Positions 48,322 through 56,507 of a stretch of 64,000 nt of DNA are shown here, piece by piece. The notes under the pieces are model-generated. The model made no database searches. It was given only the letters and a program-made list of their open reading frames with translations, and was not told the origin of the DNA. Position numbers and translations under genes: made by a program. The stretch comes from Chromatiales bacterium (GTDB lineage Bacteria > Pseudomonadota > Gammaproteobacteria > Steroidobacterales > GCA-2729495): contig CP070671.1 of the NCBI GenBank assembly GCA_020351875.1, positions 1,346,334 to 1,410,333 of the forward strand, in the 5' to 3' direction. Position 1 is the first letter of the stretch, and every line of letters starts with the position of its first letter.

Positions 48322-48840
48322 ATGCCGATCCATCTTAGAGATTTGGACGTTCGCCCTGAAGTCGCGGGATTGAGTTCCGCGTTAATCGTTCCCTGCAACA
48401 TGTGTCCTGCAGTGACGGTAGCCGTTAAAGAACAAGAGCCATTTATTAAACTCTTCAGCAGCTTTCTCAAATCGGCTCCTTTTGACCACCACATTAAGGC
48501 ACTGCAGTCGAGATTGAAGGAACAAGGCGTGACCACGAAGGTGTTCAAGAGCAGTCTTTATCACCAATGGTTTCTCTGCATGTGGACTGCGGGCCGGCGC
48601 AAGAAACTACAAGAATATGCAAAGCAATTTGATGCAGTAATAGTCCTTGGCTGCGATTCTGCGACCGAAACTGTCCGCGAGGCACTCAAGTCAACTGATT
48701 GCAAAGTAATTCCAGGTATGGAAGTTGCCGGCATCATGAACGCGAAGCCACGATTCCAGCTTCCATGCAATATATCCTTTGAGGACGCCAAGGTGATTTC
48801 AATATCACAATCAAAACGAGAAGAAGACTCTTCGGGCTAA
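48322..48840 (+). CDS. Cysteine-rich conserved protein, unknown
   Basis: A 172-residue soluble protein. Cysteines occur in IVPCNMCPAVTVAV, in QWFLCMW, in VLGCDSATETVREAL, in DCK and in LPCNISFEDA. The pattern suggests thiol redox or metal binding, but I do not recognise the family. AAAGGAG lies 11 bases before the ATG. It is followed on the same strand by an AhpD-like CxxC gene. Confidence 0.75.
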   Translation: MPIHLRDLDVRPEVAGLSSALIVPCNMCPAVTVAVKEQEPFIKLFSSFLKSAPFDHHIKALQSRLKEQGVTTKVFKSSLYHQWFLCMWTAGRRKKLQEYAKQFDAVIVLGCDSATETVREALKSTDCKVIPGMEVAGIMNAKPRFQLPCNISFEDAKVISISQSKREEDSSG

Positions 48841-48942
48841 AACGGAATCCGTCGATAGACAGCATCATAAATTGTAGGTCGCACATTCTATTAGCCGATC
48901 GGCCCGAATTCGGGTTTCGGGTCTAATTGTGGGAGATAAAAG

Positions 48943-49164
48943 ATGGACGAACGTACTAAAGAGCTTGTGGCCATGGGTGCCGCAGCGGCCGCCAACTGCC
49001 ATCCCTGTATGGATTTTCACTTGGCGAAATGTGACGAGCTAGGGATAGACCGGGCGGAAGTCAGCGCGGCGGTCAAGGTTGGCTTGATCGTGAACCGTGG
49101 GGCGGAGAACGCCATACGCAAAAAGGCCCGTCAACTGCTTGGCGAAACAGCGATTCAAGACTGA
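48943..49164 (+). CDS. AhpD/CMD-like small protein with CxxC
   Basis: A 73-residue carboxymuconolactone decarboxylase-family protein. NCHPCMDFHLAKCDELG gives the CxxC...H redox centre of AhpD-type proteins. GGGAG sits just before the ATG. This short form is about half the length of AhpD. Its substrate is unknown. Confidence 0.88.
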   Translation: MDERTKELVAMGAAAAANCHPCMDFHLAKCDELGIDRAEVSAAVKVGLIVNRGAENAIRKKARQLLGETAIQD

Positions 49165-49197
49165 CCCAGGCAAGGTCTGTAGTAAACGGAGGCAAAG

Positions 49198-49443
49198 ATG
49201 GCAGAGACGACTCCAATGGCAATGTGCCCGATGGCAGGGGCGTGCAAGGGAATGATGGAAAAACCGCGGTCGGGCCTGATGCTCATGGCCCCCGGTTTTG
49301 TGTTCATCATTCTTGGTGTGGTGGTACTGATCGAGCCACAAATCCTTGCATGGCTGGTGGCGGTTGCGCTTATCGTAATGGGGGTTGCCATGCTGGCAAT
49401 GGCCAATTTCATGCGCAAAATGGGCCTACGCCTGCAAGGTTGA
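49198..49443 (+). CDS. Small membrane protein with Cys-rich N terminus
   Basis: An 81-residue protein. MCPMAGACKGMMEK near the N terminus carries two cysteines and several methionines. Two hydrophobic helices follow (about 27-47 and 50-70). CGGAGG precedes the ATG, and it starts 33 bases after the AhpD-like gene, so the two are probably co-transcribed. Methionine/cysteine clusters often bind copper, but this is inference. Confidence 0.75.
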   Translation: MAETTPMAMCPMAGACKGMMEKPRSGLMLMAPGFVFIILGVVVLIEPQILAWLVAVALIVMGVAMLAMANFMRKMGLRLQG

Positions 49444-49460
49444 CGGGAGTGCCGGCGAAC

Positions 49461-49487
49461 GGCCGCTTCTGGCCGAAAGTGGACATT
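49461..49487. repeat. Dispersed palindromic repeat
   Basis: GGCCGCTTCTGGCCGAAAGT followed by GGACATT. It is the last member of the family before the tRNA gene. Confidence 0.7.
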
Positions 49488-49609
49488 CGTACGACTCGTG
49501 GAGGGGCAAATTTCCTCCTGTGGCGATTAGCCGCCGATTCCGCTTAATATCTCCGCTTAAGCTGAAAGCCAGATGGCGTAAAGCCAATACTGACAAGGGC
49601 TAGAGCCAC

Positions 49610-49683
49610 GCGGGTGTAGTTCAATGGTAGAACCTCAGCTTCCCAAGCTGATGACGTGGGTTCGATTCCCATCACCCGCTCCA
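49610..49683 (+). tRNA. tRNA-Gly (anticodon CCC)
   Basis: Acceptor GCGGGTG/CACCCGC, D arm GTTCAATGGTAGAAC, anticodon stem TCAGC/GCTGA with loop TTCCCAA giving CCC, and T arm TGGGTTCGATTCCCA. CCA is encoded at 49681-49683. It closes the second accessory stretch. Confidence 0.97.
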
Positions 49684-49689
49684 AACAAA

Positions 49690-49717
49690 AAAGAGCCCCG
49701 TCGGGGCTCTTTCTTTT
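49690..49717. terminator. Bidirectional terminator between tRNA-Gly and asnB
   Basis: AAAGAGCCCC, loop GTC, GGGGCTCTTT, with a T run on the plus strand and an A-rich flank giving a T run on the minus strand. It can end both the tRNA and the convergent asnB transcripts. Confidence 0.9.
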
Positions 49718-49740
49718 TGGCAAGAGGGCCGTTGCGTTAG

Positions 49741-51702
49741 CTAGGGCGCTTCGCTTTCCTGGTGCCACGCCTGGAACATCAGCACTGCCCACAGCACGTT
49801 CGAGTGATTGCGCCAGCCGCAAAGGTGCTGGCGCCAAAGTGTCCTGACGCCAGCCGGCTCGAAGTAACCGACATCCTTCAGCATCTGTTCTGAGATCAGG
49901 GTCTCGACCCAGTCTCTCAGCGGGCCGCGCAGCCACTCGTCTAACGGCACGCCGAAACCGCGTTTTGGCCGGTCCGTGTACTCGGTGGGTACGTAGCGTT
50001 CCAGCACCTGGCGCAGAATTCTTTTGCCGCCTTTCGCATCCATCAGAAACTCGTAAGGCAGTGTCCAGGCAAACTCGGTCACTCTTGTGTCGAGTATCGG
50101 GCACCGGGCCTCCAGGCTCACGGCCATCGTCGCGCGGTCTACCTTCACCAGGATGTCGCCGACCAGGTAGCCGGAGAAATCGAACTGCAACATGGATGAC
50201 AGCGGGTCGATTCCCTGTGCCCACACAACCGGGTCGTTCATGTTGCTGGCGCCGCACTGCCCGTCGATCACCAGGCTTTCCGGCCGGTTGACCCGGGCGA
50301 AATGGTTGGCCAGCAATTCCTGGGGAGATCCCGCGCCCCAGTAGCGGGTCTTGCGCGGCAGCTTGCCGGCCGCGCGTCTCCAGCCCGGCAGTCGGCTGGC
50401 CGTCCCGGGGTCACCCGGCTGCAGCAATTTCCAGCTCGCATCGCTAAGCGCGGTGGCCGCCCTGGCAGCCGCGCGGCGCAGGCTGGCCGGCACAGCGGCC
50501 AGCCGGCCCCAGTGCGCAAGGCCCTCCGCGTAATGCTTGTAGCCGCCGAAGGTCTCGTCGCCACCGTCACCGGACAGCACCACCGTCACGTGCTGGCGGG
50601 CCATGTGGGCAACCAGGTATGTCGGGATCTGGGACGTATCTGCGAAGGGTTCGTCGTAGATGCTCGGCAACTTCGCTACCACGTCCAGGCAATCCTGCGG
50701 CGTGACGTACAGCTCTTCATGCTCGGTGCCCAGGTAGTCGGCAATCGCCGCGGCGTAGGTGGCTTCGTTGTATTTCTTTTCCCGAAAACCAATCGCAAAG
50801 GTCCGCACCGGGCGGTCCGAATGCCGTTGCATCATGCCAACCACGGTGCTGGAATCGATACCGCCGGACAGCAGCGCGCCAAGGTCCACGTCCGCCACCA
50901 TGCGTTCGGTCACAGCCCCGGTCAGGATCTCGTCCAGGCGATCGCAGGCCTGTTCGAAAGTCCCGTCGAAGCCATTCGCTCGCGCGTTCTCCATCATGTG
51001 TTTCGCCGACCAGTAGCGTTCTTCGGCAACGGTCCACGGCGCAGCGGTGGCAGTCACGGTCATGCAGGCTCCGGGCTGCAGCTTGCGGATGTGCCGGTAA
51101 ATCGACAGCGGTTCGGAAATCCACCCGTACTGGGTGAAGTGCGCCAGCGCATCGCGGTCAATCGTGTGGTCGAAGGCCGGGTGCACGCGCAGCGCTTTCA
51201 GCTCGGAGCCGAACAGGAACGCGTCGCCGCACCAGCCGTAGTAAAGGGGTTTCTTGCCCGCCCGGTCGCGGGCCAGCGACAGTTGCCGCGTCTCGCGGTC
51301 CCACACCGCAAACGCGAACATGCCGTGCACCGCATCCAGCGCCTTCTTCAGGCCCCAGCGTTCAATGGCTGCCAGCAGGATCTCCGTGTCTGAGTGGCCG
51401 GCAAAGGGGTAGCCTTCTGCCTCCAGTTGCGCGCGCACGGCGGTCGCGCCATAGATCTCGCCGTTGTATGCAATCACGTATCGGCCGCTGGCCGACCGCA
51501 TTGGCTGTGCGCCGGCTGCCGACAGGTCGATGATGGAAAGTCGCCGGTGACCCAGCGCAATGCCGGTTCCTGCATCGGTCCACGCGCCGCCGGCGTCTGG
51601 CCCGCGATGATGCAGGCGCGCCGACATCTGGTCGACGACACGTGTCAGTTCACCCGCATCCGGGCGCTGTTCACGGTACAGAAACCCCGCAATTCCGCAC
51701 AT
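49741..51702 (-). CDS. asnB: Asparagine synthase (glutamine-hydrolysing)
   Basis: A 653-residue amidotransferase. MCGIAGFLY exposes the class II nucleophile Cys2. RRLSIIDLSAAGAQPM and NGEIYG belong to the glutaminase half. The synthetase half (about 215-640) has the ATP motif LLSGGIDSSTVVGMM and SGDGGDETFGGYKHY. It lies upstream of glycosyltransferase genes, where such enzymes often amidate sugar acids for polysaccharides rather than make asparagine. Confidence 0.95.
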   Translation of the reverse strand: MCGIAGFLYREQRPDAGELTRVVDQMSARLHHRGPDAGGAWTDAGTGIALGHRRLSIIDLSAAGAQPMRSASGRYVIAYNGEIYGATAVRAQLEAEGYPFAGHSDTEILLAAIERWGLKKALDAVHGMFAFAVWDRETRQLSLARDRAGKKPLYYGWCGDAFLFGSELKALRVHPAFDHTIDRDALAHFTQYGWISEPLSIYRHIRKLQPGACMTVTATAAPWTVAEERYWSAKHMMENARANGFDGTFEQACDRLDEILTGAVTERMVADVDLGALLSGGIDSSTVVGMMQRHSDRPVRTFAIGFREKKYNEATYAAAIADYLGTEHEELYVTPQDCLDVVAKLPSIYDEPFADTSQIPTYLVAHMARQHVTVVLSGDGGDETFGGYKHYAEGLAHWGRLAAVPASLRRAAARAATALSDASWKLLQPGDPGTASRLPGWRRAAGKLPRKTRYWGAGSPQELLANHFARVNRPESLVIDGQCGASNMNDPVVWAQGIDPLSSMLQFDFSGYLVGDILVKVDRATMAVSLEARCPILDTRVTEFAWTLPYEFLMDAKGGKRILRQVLERYVPTEYTDRPKRGFGVPLDEWLRGPLRDWVETLISEQMLKDVGYFEPAGVRTLWRQHLCGWRNHSNVLWAVLMFQAWHQESEAP

Positions 51703-51811
51703 TCCTGGCTTCGATCCTGGCTGGGTTGCGTGCGGTGGCGTCTCGCACGGTTACGCCAATGATAAGTGTATTCCGCGGGAGGTGAGCCGGTTCCCGGCTA
51801 TGATTCCGGTT

Positions 51812-53044
51812 ATGGGCAAGGCCAAACGAATTGCGGTGCTGCTGCCGTCGCTGGCCGGTGGCGGCGCCGAGCGGTCGATGCTGAACCTGGTCGGTGCCTT
51901 TCTCCGGCAGGGCCGTGACGTGGACCTGCTCCTGTTTCGGCGGGAAGGCGCGTATCTGAACAGCGTGCCCGACGGCACCCGGGTCGTTGAGCTGCCGGCA
52001 GGTTCGGCGCTGCACGGGCGCTGGCTGGCCGCTCGCGCGGATCCGTCCGGCATCGGTGCACTGCTCAGGCCGGTGTTATTCCCGCGCAAGACCGACGGTG
52101 ACCTGCGGCACATCGCATCCCTCGCGTGCTACCTGCGCGAACAGCCGCCGGACGTGCTGCTCAGCGCGATGACATACACGAACCTGGTGGCCTTGTGGGC
52201 GCGGGATCTCGTGCAGGCAACTGTGCCGGTGGTCATCACCGAGCGGATCTCGTTGTCGCACCACATCGAGAGCAAGAGCGCGAAAAACGCGTGGCGGTGG
52301 CGTTACCTGTTGCCCGCCGTCAGCCATGCCTATCGGTCAGCCGACGGCATCTGCGTGGTATCGAACAGCGTGGCTGAAGACCTCGCGGCGAACACTCAGC
52401 TGGAACGCAGCGCAATCCGCACCCTCTACAACCCGGTGGTGGACGACAAGCTACGGGAGATGGCGGCCGAGCCCCTGGACCACCCGTGGTTCGCCCCCGG
52501 CGCGCCGCCGGTCGTGCTCGGCGTGGGCCGCCTGATTCCGCAAAAAGATTTCCCGACACTGCTGCGCGCGTTCGCACTCCTGTCTACCAAGTACCGTGCG
52601 CGGCTGGTGATCCTGGGCGAAGGGAGGCTGCGAGGCGAACTGGAAGAACTGGCCCGGGAACTCGGCATCTCGTCCCACTTCGACCTGCCGGGTTTCGCCG
52701 AAAATCCCTACCGGTACATGTCCCGGGCTGGCGTGTTCGCGTTGTCGTCCATCTACGAAGGCCTGCCGGGTGTGCTGATCCAGGCGCTGGCCTGCGCGTG
52801 CCCGGTGGTCAGCACCGACTGCCCGGGCGGTTCGGCGGAAATACTGGCGGGCGGCCAGGTGGGGCGGCTGGTGCCGATGCGGGACGCAGCCGCGCTGGCC
52901 GACGCCCTTCACACCACGCTGCAAGAGCCGCCACCGGCCGAGGCCCTGGCCGAACGTGCGGCCCGCTTTTCCGTGCAGCACACCAGCGCCGAGTACCTCG
53001 GCTATCTGGATGAAATCGTCTCGGCCAAGCAGAATAGCGCGTGA
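51812..53044 (+). CDS. Glycosyltransferase family 4
   Basis: A 410-residue GT-B enzyme transferring a sugar from a nucleotide donor to a polysaccharide or lipid acceptor. VLLPSLAGGGAERSMLNLV is the acceptor-side start. LGVGRLIPQKDFPTLLRAF opens the donor domain, and SSIYEGLPGVLIQALACACP carries the EX7E motif. The start is 51812; in-frame alternatives lie at 51782 (GTG) and 51800. Confidence 0.93.
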   Translation: MGKAKRIAVLLPSLAGGGAERSMLNLVGAFLRQGRDVDLLLFRREGAYLNSVPDGTRVVELPAGSALHGRWLAARADPSGIGALLRPVLFPRKTDGDLRHIASLACYLREQPPDVLLSAMTYTNLVALWARDLVQATVPVVITERISLSHHIESKSAKNAWRWRYLLPAVSHAYRSADGICVVSNSVAEDLAANTQLERSAIRTLYNPVVDDKLREMAAEPLDHPWFAPGAPPVVLGVGRLIPQKDFPTLLRAFALLSTKYRARLVILGEGRLRGELEELARELGISSHFDLPGFAENPYRYMSRAGVFALSSIYEGLPGVLIQALACACPVVSTDCPGGSAEILAGGQVGRLVPMRDAAALADALHTTLQEPPPAEALAERAARFSVQHTSAEYLGYLDEIVSAKQNSA

Positions 53045-53081
53045 ATTCGCAAGCCCGCCCGCTTGCCGCAAGAGATCCAAC

Positions 53082-53825
53082 GTGAAGAATTTTGAGCTGC
53101 TCGAATGGACGCCTGAGATGGTGCAGACTTTCTGGGACTATGAATCTCAGTTTCCGGAGAATTTTTTCGCCTACCGCTTCGGCCGGGAGATCATCGACCA
53201 GCTGCTGCCGTTCCTGCCGTCGCAGGGCCGGGTGCTGGACTACGGCTGCGGGCCCGGCAACCTGATCGAGCGTTTGCTCGACACCCCGCTCGAGGTGGCC
53301 GGCCTGGATTTTTCCCCCGCGACGATCCAGGCGGTGACCACGCGTTTCGCTGGCCGGCCGAATTTCATCGGCGCCTTCGAGCTGAACGAGCTGGATGAAC
53401 GCGCCGGTTTGTTCGACGCGGCGGTGGTCATCGAAGTGGTCGAACACCTGTACGATCAGCAGCTCGACGAACTGCTGGCGAACGTGAAGAAACTGCTGCG
53501 CCCGGGCGGCACTGTGGTGTTCACCACGCCGAACGAAGAGGTGCTGGAAGACAGCTACATCCTGTGCCCGGTGTCCGGCAAGCTCTTCCACCGCTGGCAA
53601 CACGTGCGCAGCTGGTCGGCGGAGTCCCTGTCGGCCTACCTGGCTAGTCGGGGCTTTCAGGTGCAGAAGAGTCTGACGACGGATTTCGTGGTGAGCTTCA
53701 ACACCAGCCACCGGCCGCACCCGCTGCGGGAAAAACTCACGGCGTTGAAAAAGACGCTGAAGTACAAGCTGAAGCCGCAAAAGAAGCGGCCGCACCTGGT
53801 GGTGGCCGCCAGTACCGCCGAGTAG
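53082..53825 (+). CDS. Class I SAM-dependent methyltransferase
   Basis: A 247-residue methyltransferase. A GTG start at 53082 precedes FELLEWTPE. SAM motif I is VLDYGCGPGNLIE (about residues 49-61), and VVIEVVEHLYDQQLDELL is motif II. LRPGGTVVFTTPN is motif III. The target is likely a sugar or lipid-linked intermediate, given the neighbours. It follows the GT4 gene by 37 bases on the same strand. Confidence 0.9.
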   Translation: MKNFELLEWTPEMVQTFWDYESQFPENFFAYRFGREIIDQLLPFLPSQGRVLDYGCGPGNLIERLLDTPLEVAGLDFSPATIQAVTTRFAGRPNFIGAFELNELDERAGLFDAAVVIEVVEHLYDQQLDELLANVKKLLRPGGTVVFTTPNEEVLEDSYILCPVSGKLFHRWQHVRSWSAESLSAYLASRGFQVQKSLTTDFVVSFNTSHRPHPLREKLTALKKTLKYKLKPQKKRPHLVVAASTAE

Positions 53826-53887
53826 GCCGCTGCGCTTAAAGGCAGAGCCCGCATGGCGCTCATGCCGCCCATCGTCGGGCGCGGGGC

Positions 53888-55159
53888 TCAGTTCGAGGCG
53901 GTGTCCTGTTCCAGGGCCGCGTACTTGCCCGCAATCTGCTCCAGCTCGGGTTGCACGGCTGCTTCCGCCGCACTCTGCGTGGCCGGCATCCACCCGTAAT
54001 CGAAGGCCGAGTAGTAGGTAAAGAGTGCTTGGTCTATCTCGTCTTCGGCCAGCGCTTCCCGCGCCGCCTGCCCGGCAATCTCGCGGTAGAAGATGGTTGC
54101 CGCCAGCCGGTTCGCCGCTTCCGCCCAGTGCCGGTCGTTCTCGAAATGCCAGTCGTCGTAACGGTAGTCCGGAATCGCCGCGTCGAACCGCGCGTGCAGG
54201 TCGATCACCCGGATGTCTTCCGGGATGACCGCCGTGACCAGGCTGCCGTAGCCGGTGGGCAGCAGTACCAACGAAAACTCCGCGCCGTTCGCACGGGCCA
54301 GGTCCCGCCACCGTTTCAGCAGCACCTGGAACACGGCCAGCGCGCGCGTGACGTCGGGGTTGTCTTCGCCCTCGAGCATGCTGTCTTCCACGGATTTGGC
54401 GCGGTCCGTGCGCATGCGCTTGCGCACGTGCTTGTCGGCGTGTTTCTCCTGCATGATCCGCGCATCGAAGCCCTGCCACGCGTTCTTGCGCGGGAACAGC
54501 CGGTTGTAACCGTCCTGCAGCAGGTAGGTCAGGTGCAGTCGCGAGATCAGCTTTATCCACCAGGGCGTGGCGAGGGCCGGGTTACGCTGCAGCTCACCGT
54601 TGTCGTCCAGGAAGAACAGGTCGTTCTCGTAGATGTTGCGAATATCGTTGATGCAGAACACGTAGAACACGTGGTCCAGCGCCGGGCCCAGTTCCGAGTA
54701 CCGGTACGCGAGATAAGACTGGTCTGTGCCGTAACCGCTCTGGCCGAAATTCAGCACGTTGAAGCGTTGCTCGCCCCGGTTCAGCAGGTAGTCCAGGGGT
54801 TCGGTAAACGAGTAGGGCCCCGGCAGGCCGAGATTCTCCATGTAAGAGTCGCCGAAGAAGCCCACGTTCACCGCGTCGGCGAGGTCCTCGGGCGCAAAGT
54901 CCCGGTGCTGGCGCATGCCGTGGTTGTTGTAAATCACCAGGTGCGTGCGGCCGTTGTCCGGGTGGTTTACCGTGTGGCGCGCATTGGCCGGGCGGGTGGT
55001 AATGCGCAGGCTGTCCGGCTGGAACTGCGCTTCGGCCGCAAGCTCGTACTTCGGATAGACCAGGCGCAACGCGATTTCGGCGAGCACCAGGGTGAGCCCG
55101 ACGGACACCACGGTCATCAGGAGGTTCTGGGTCCATGTCTTGAGCGTGTGCGATGCCAT
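53888..55159 (-). CDS. Membrane-anchored SGNH/GDSL hydrolase
   Basis: A 423-residue protein with one N-terminal helix (about 12-32). NVGFFGDSYMENLGL carries the catalytic Ser, GYGTDQSYL is the block II Gly, and DWHFENDRHWAEAAN has the Asp/His pair near the C terminus. Related enzymes de-acetylate or acetylate surface polysaccharides (AlgX/AlgJ-like). It lies convergent to the methyltransferase. Confidence 0.85.
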   Translation of the reverse strand: MASHTLKTWTQNLLMTVVSVGLTLVLAEIALRLVYPKYELAAEAQFQPDSLRITTRPANARHTVNHPDNGRTHLVIYNNHGMRQHRDFAPEDLADAVNVGFFGDSYMENLGLPGPYSFTEPLDYLLNRGEQRFNVLNFGQSGYGTDQSYLAYRYSELGPALDHVFYVFCINDIRNIYENDLFFLDDNGELQRNPALATPWWIKLISRLHLTYLLQDGYNRLFPRKNAWQGFDARIMQEKHADKHVRKRMRTDRAKSVEDSMLEGEDNPDVTRALAVFQVLLKRWRDLARANGAEFSLVLLPTGYGSLVTAVIPEDIRVIDLHARFDAAIPDYRYDDWHFENDRHWAEAANRLAATIFYREIAGQAAREALAEDEIDQALFTYYSAFDYGWMPATQSAAEAAVQPELEQIAGKYAALEQDTASN

Positions 55160-55214
55160 GAATCGTTGACGAATCAGCCGCCGTCGCATCCGGGGCCGCA
55201 AGTATACTTGCGCG

Positions 55215-56474
55215 ATGGACAAGCTGGTTACCGGCCCGAAGCTCTGCATCGCAACGCCGCTGTTCTTTCCCACCTACGGCGGTGCGCAGCTGCGCTACCT
55301 GCGCTATTTGCCTGGCCTGCGCGCGCAGGGCCTCGACGTCAGCGTGTTCACCGGCACCGCGACCCCGGTGGATTACACGCCCGACGACGTGTTCGCCAGC
55401 TGGAGCCACTATGCCCAGGGCACCATGCTGCCGGTAGAAGCGATCAACGGCACGCCCGTGCACCGCGTTCGCTTGCCGGAGCAGAGCGGCGGCCGCCGCC
55501 GGCTGATGTTCAACCGCAGCCTGCTGAAGTACTGCCGGGACCCGCAGCACCGGCCCGACGTGCTGCAGCTGCTGGGCACCATCCGCATCGGCAGCATTCC
55601 GTTTATCCGGCGCCTGCGCCGCCTGGGCATCAAGGTGCTGTATTCCGTGACCACGGCCTCGAAGGTCACGCGCCAGAAGTCCGGCTTCGATTCGCGGTTG
55701 TTTCGTTTTCGCCTGATCTACAACGCCACCGACGGCATCGTGTGCAACACGGAGCCCCTGCGCCAGGCGCTGCTGGACATGGGCGTGACGAAGCGCGTGG
55801 ATGTCATTCCGAACGGGGTGGACCTGGCCCGCTTCAGGTCCCCCCAGCCTGGTGACGGTGTCACCGAGTTGCGCGAGCGTTTCGGCATCAAGCCCGGTGA
55901 GCTGGTGATCACCGCGGTGGGCGGCATCATGGCGCGCAAGGGCAACGACATACTGGTGGAAGCCTTCAGCCGCCTGCACAAGCGCCGCGGCAATACCCAC
56001 CTGCTGTTCGTCGGCCCCAGGCAACCGGGGCTCGAAGCGCATCACCTGGAATTCCAGCGCAAGCTCGACGGCCTGGTAGCGGCATCGGGCGCACCCGAGC
56101 GCATTCACTTCGTCGACCTGACGGACAACGTGGCCGACTATCTGCGCGCGGCCGACATCTTCGTGCTGGCATCCACGCGCGAGGGCCTGCCCAATTCGGC
56201 GATCGAGGCCATGGCCTGTCGCCTGCCCGTGGTCATGACACCGTTTATCGGCCTGTCCGACGACCTGGGCGCAGCGGGTCGCGAATACCTGCTCACCGAA
56301 CGCAACCCCGAGGCCCTGGCCGCGACCTTCGAACAGCTGGTGGATGATGCCGGCCTGCGTGAAGGCCTGGCGAACCGCGGCCGGCGGTGGATCGAAGCCA
56401 ACATGAGCCTGGAGAAAACCATCGGGACCTACGCGCAGTTCTACCGCGACGTTGCGGCCGGCAGCAAGGCTTAG
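55215..56474 (+). CDS. Glycosyltransferase family 4
   Basis: A 419-residue GT-B enzyme. ATPLFFPTYGGAQLRYLRYL is the N-terminal site, VIPNGVDLARF opens the donor domain, and ASTREGLPNSAIEAMACRLP is the EX7E motif. It is divergent from the SGNH gene. A second GT4 in one locus suggests two sequential linkages in the same glycan. Confidence 0.93.
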   Translation: MDKLVTGPKLCIATPLFFPTYGGAQLRYLRYLPGLRAQGLDVSVFTGTATPVDYTPDDVFASWSHYAQGTMLPVEAINGTPVHRVRLPEQSGGRRRLMFNRSLLKYCRDPQHRPDVLQLLGTIRIGSIPFIRRLRRLGIKVLYSVTTASKVTRQKSGFDSRLFRFRLIYNATDGIVCNTEPLRQALLDMGVTKRVDVIPNGVDLARFRSPQPGDGVTELRERFGIKPGELVITAVGGIMARKGNDILVEAFSRLHKRRGNTHLLFVGPRQPGLEAHHLEFQRKLDGLVAASGAPERIHFVDLTDNVADYLRAADIFVLASTREGLPNSAIEAMACRLPVVMTPFIGLSDDLGAAGREYLLTERNPEALAATFEQLVDDAGLREGLANRGRRWIEANMSLEKTIGTYAQFYRDVAAGSKA

Positions 56475-56507
56475 CTCCGCGGGCGGGCGCCGATCCGCGC
56501 TGCCGGT

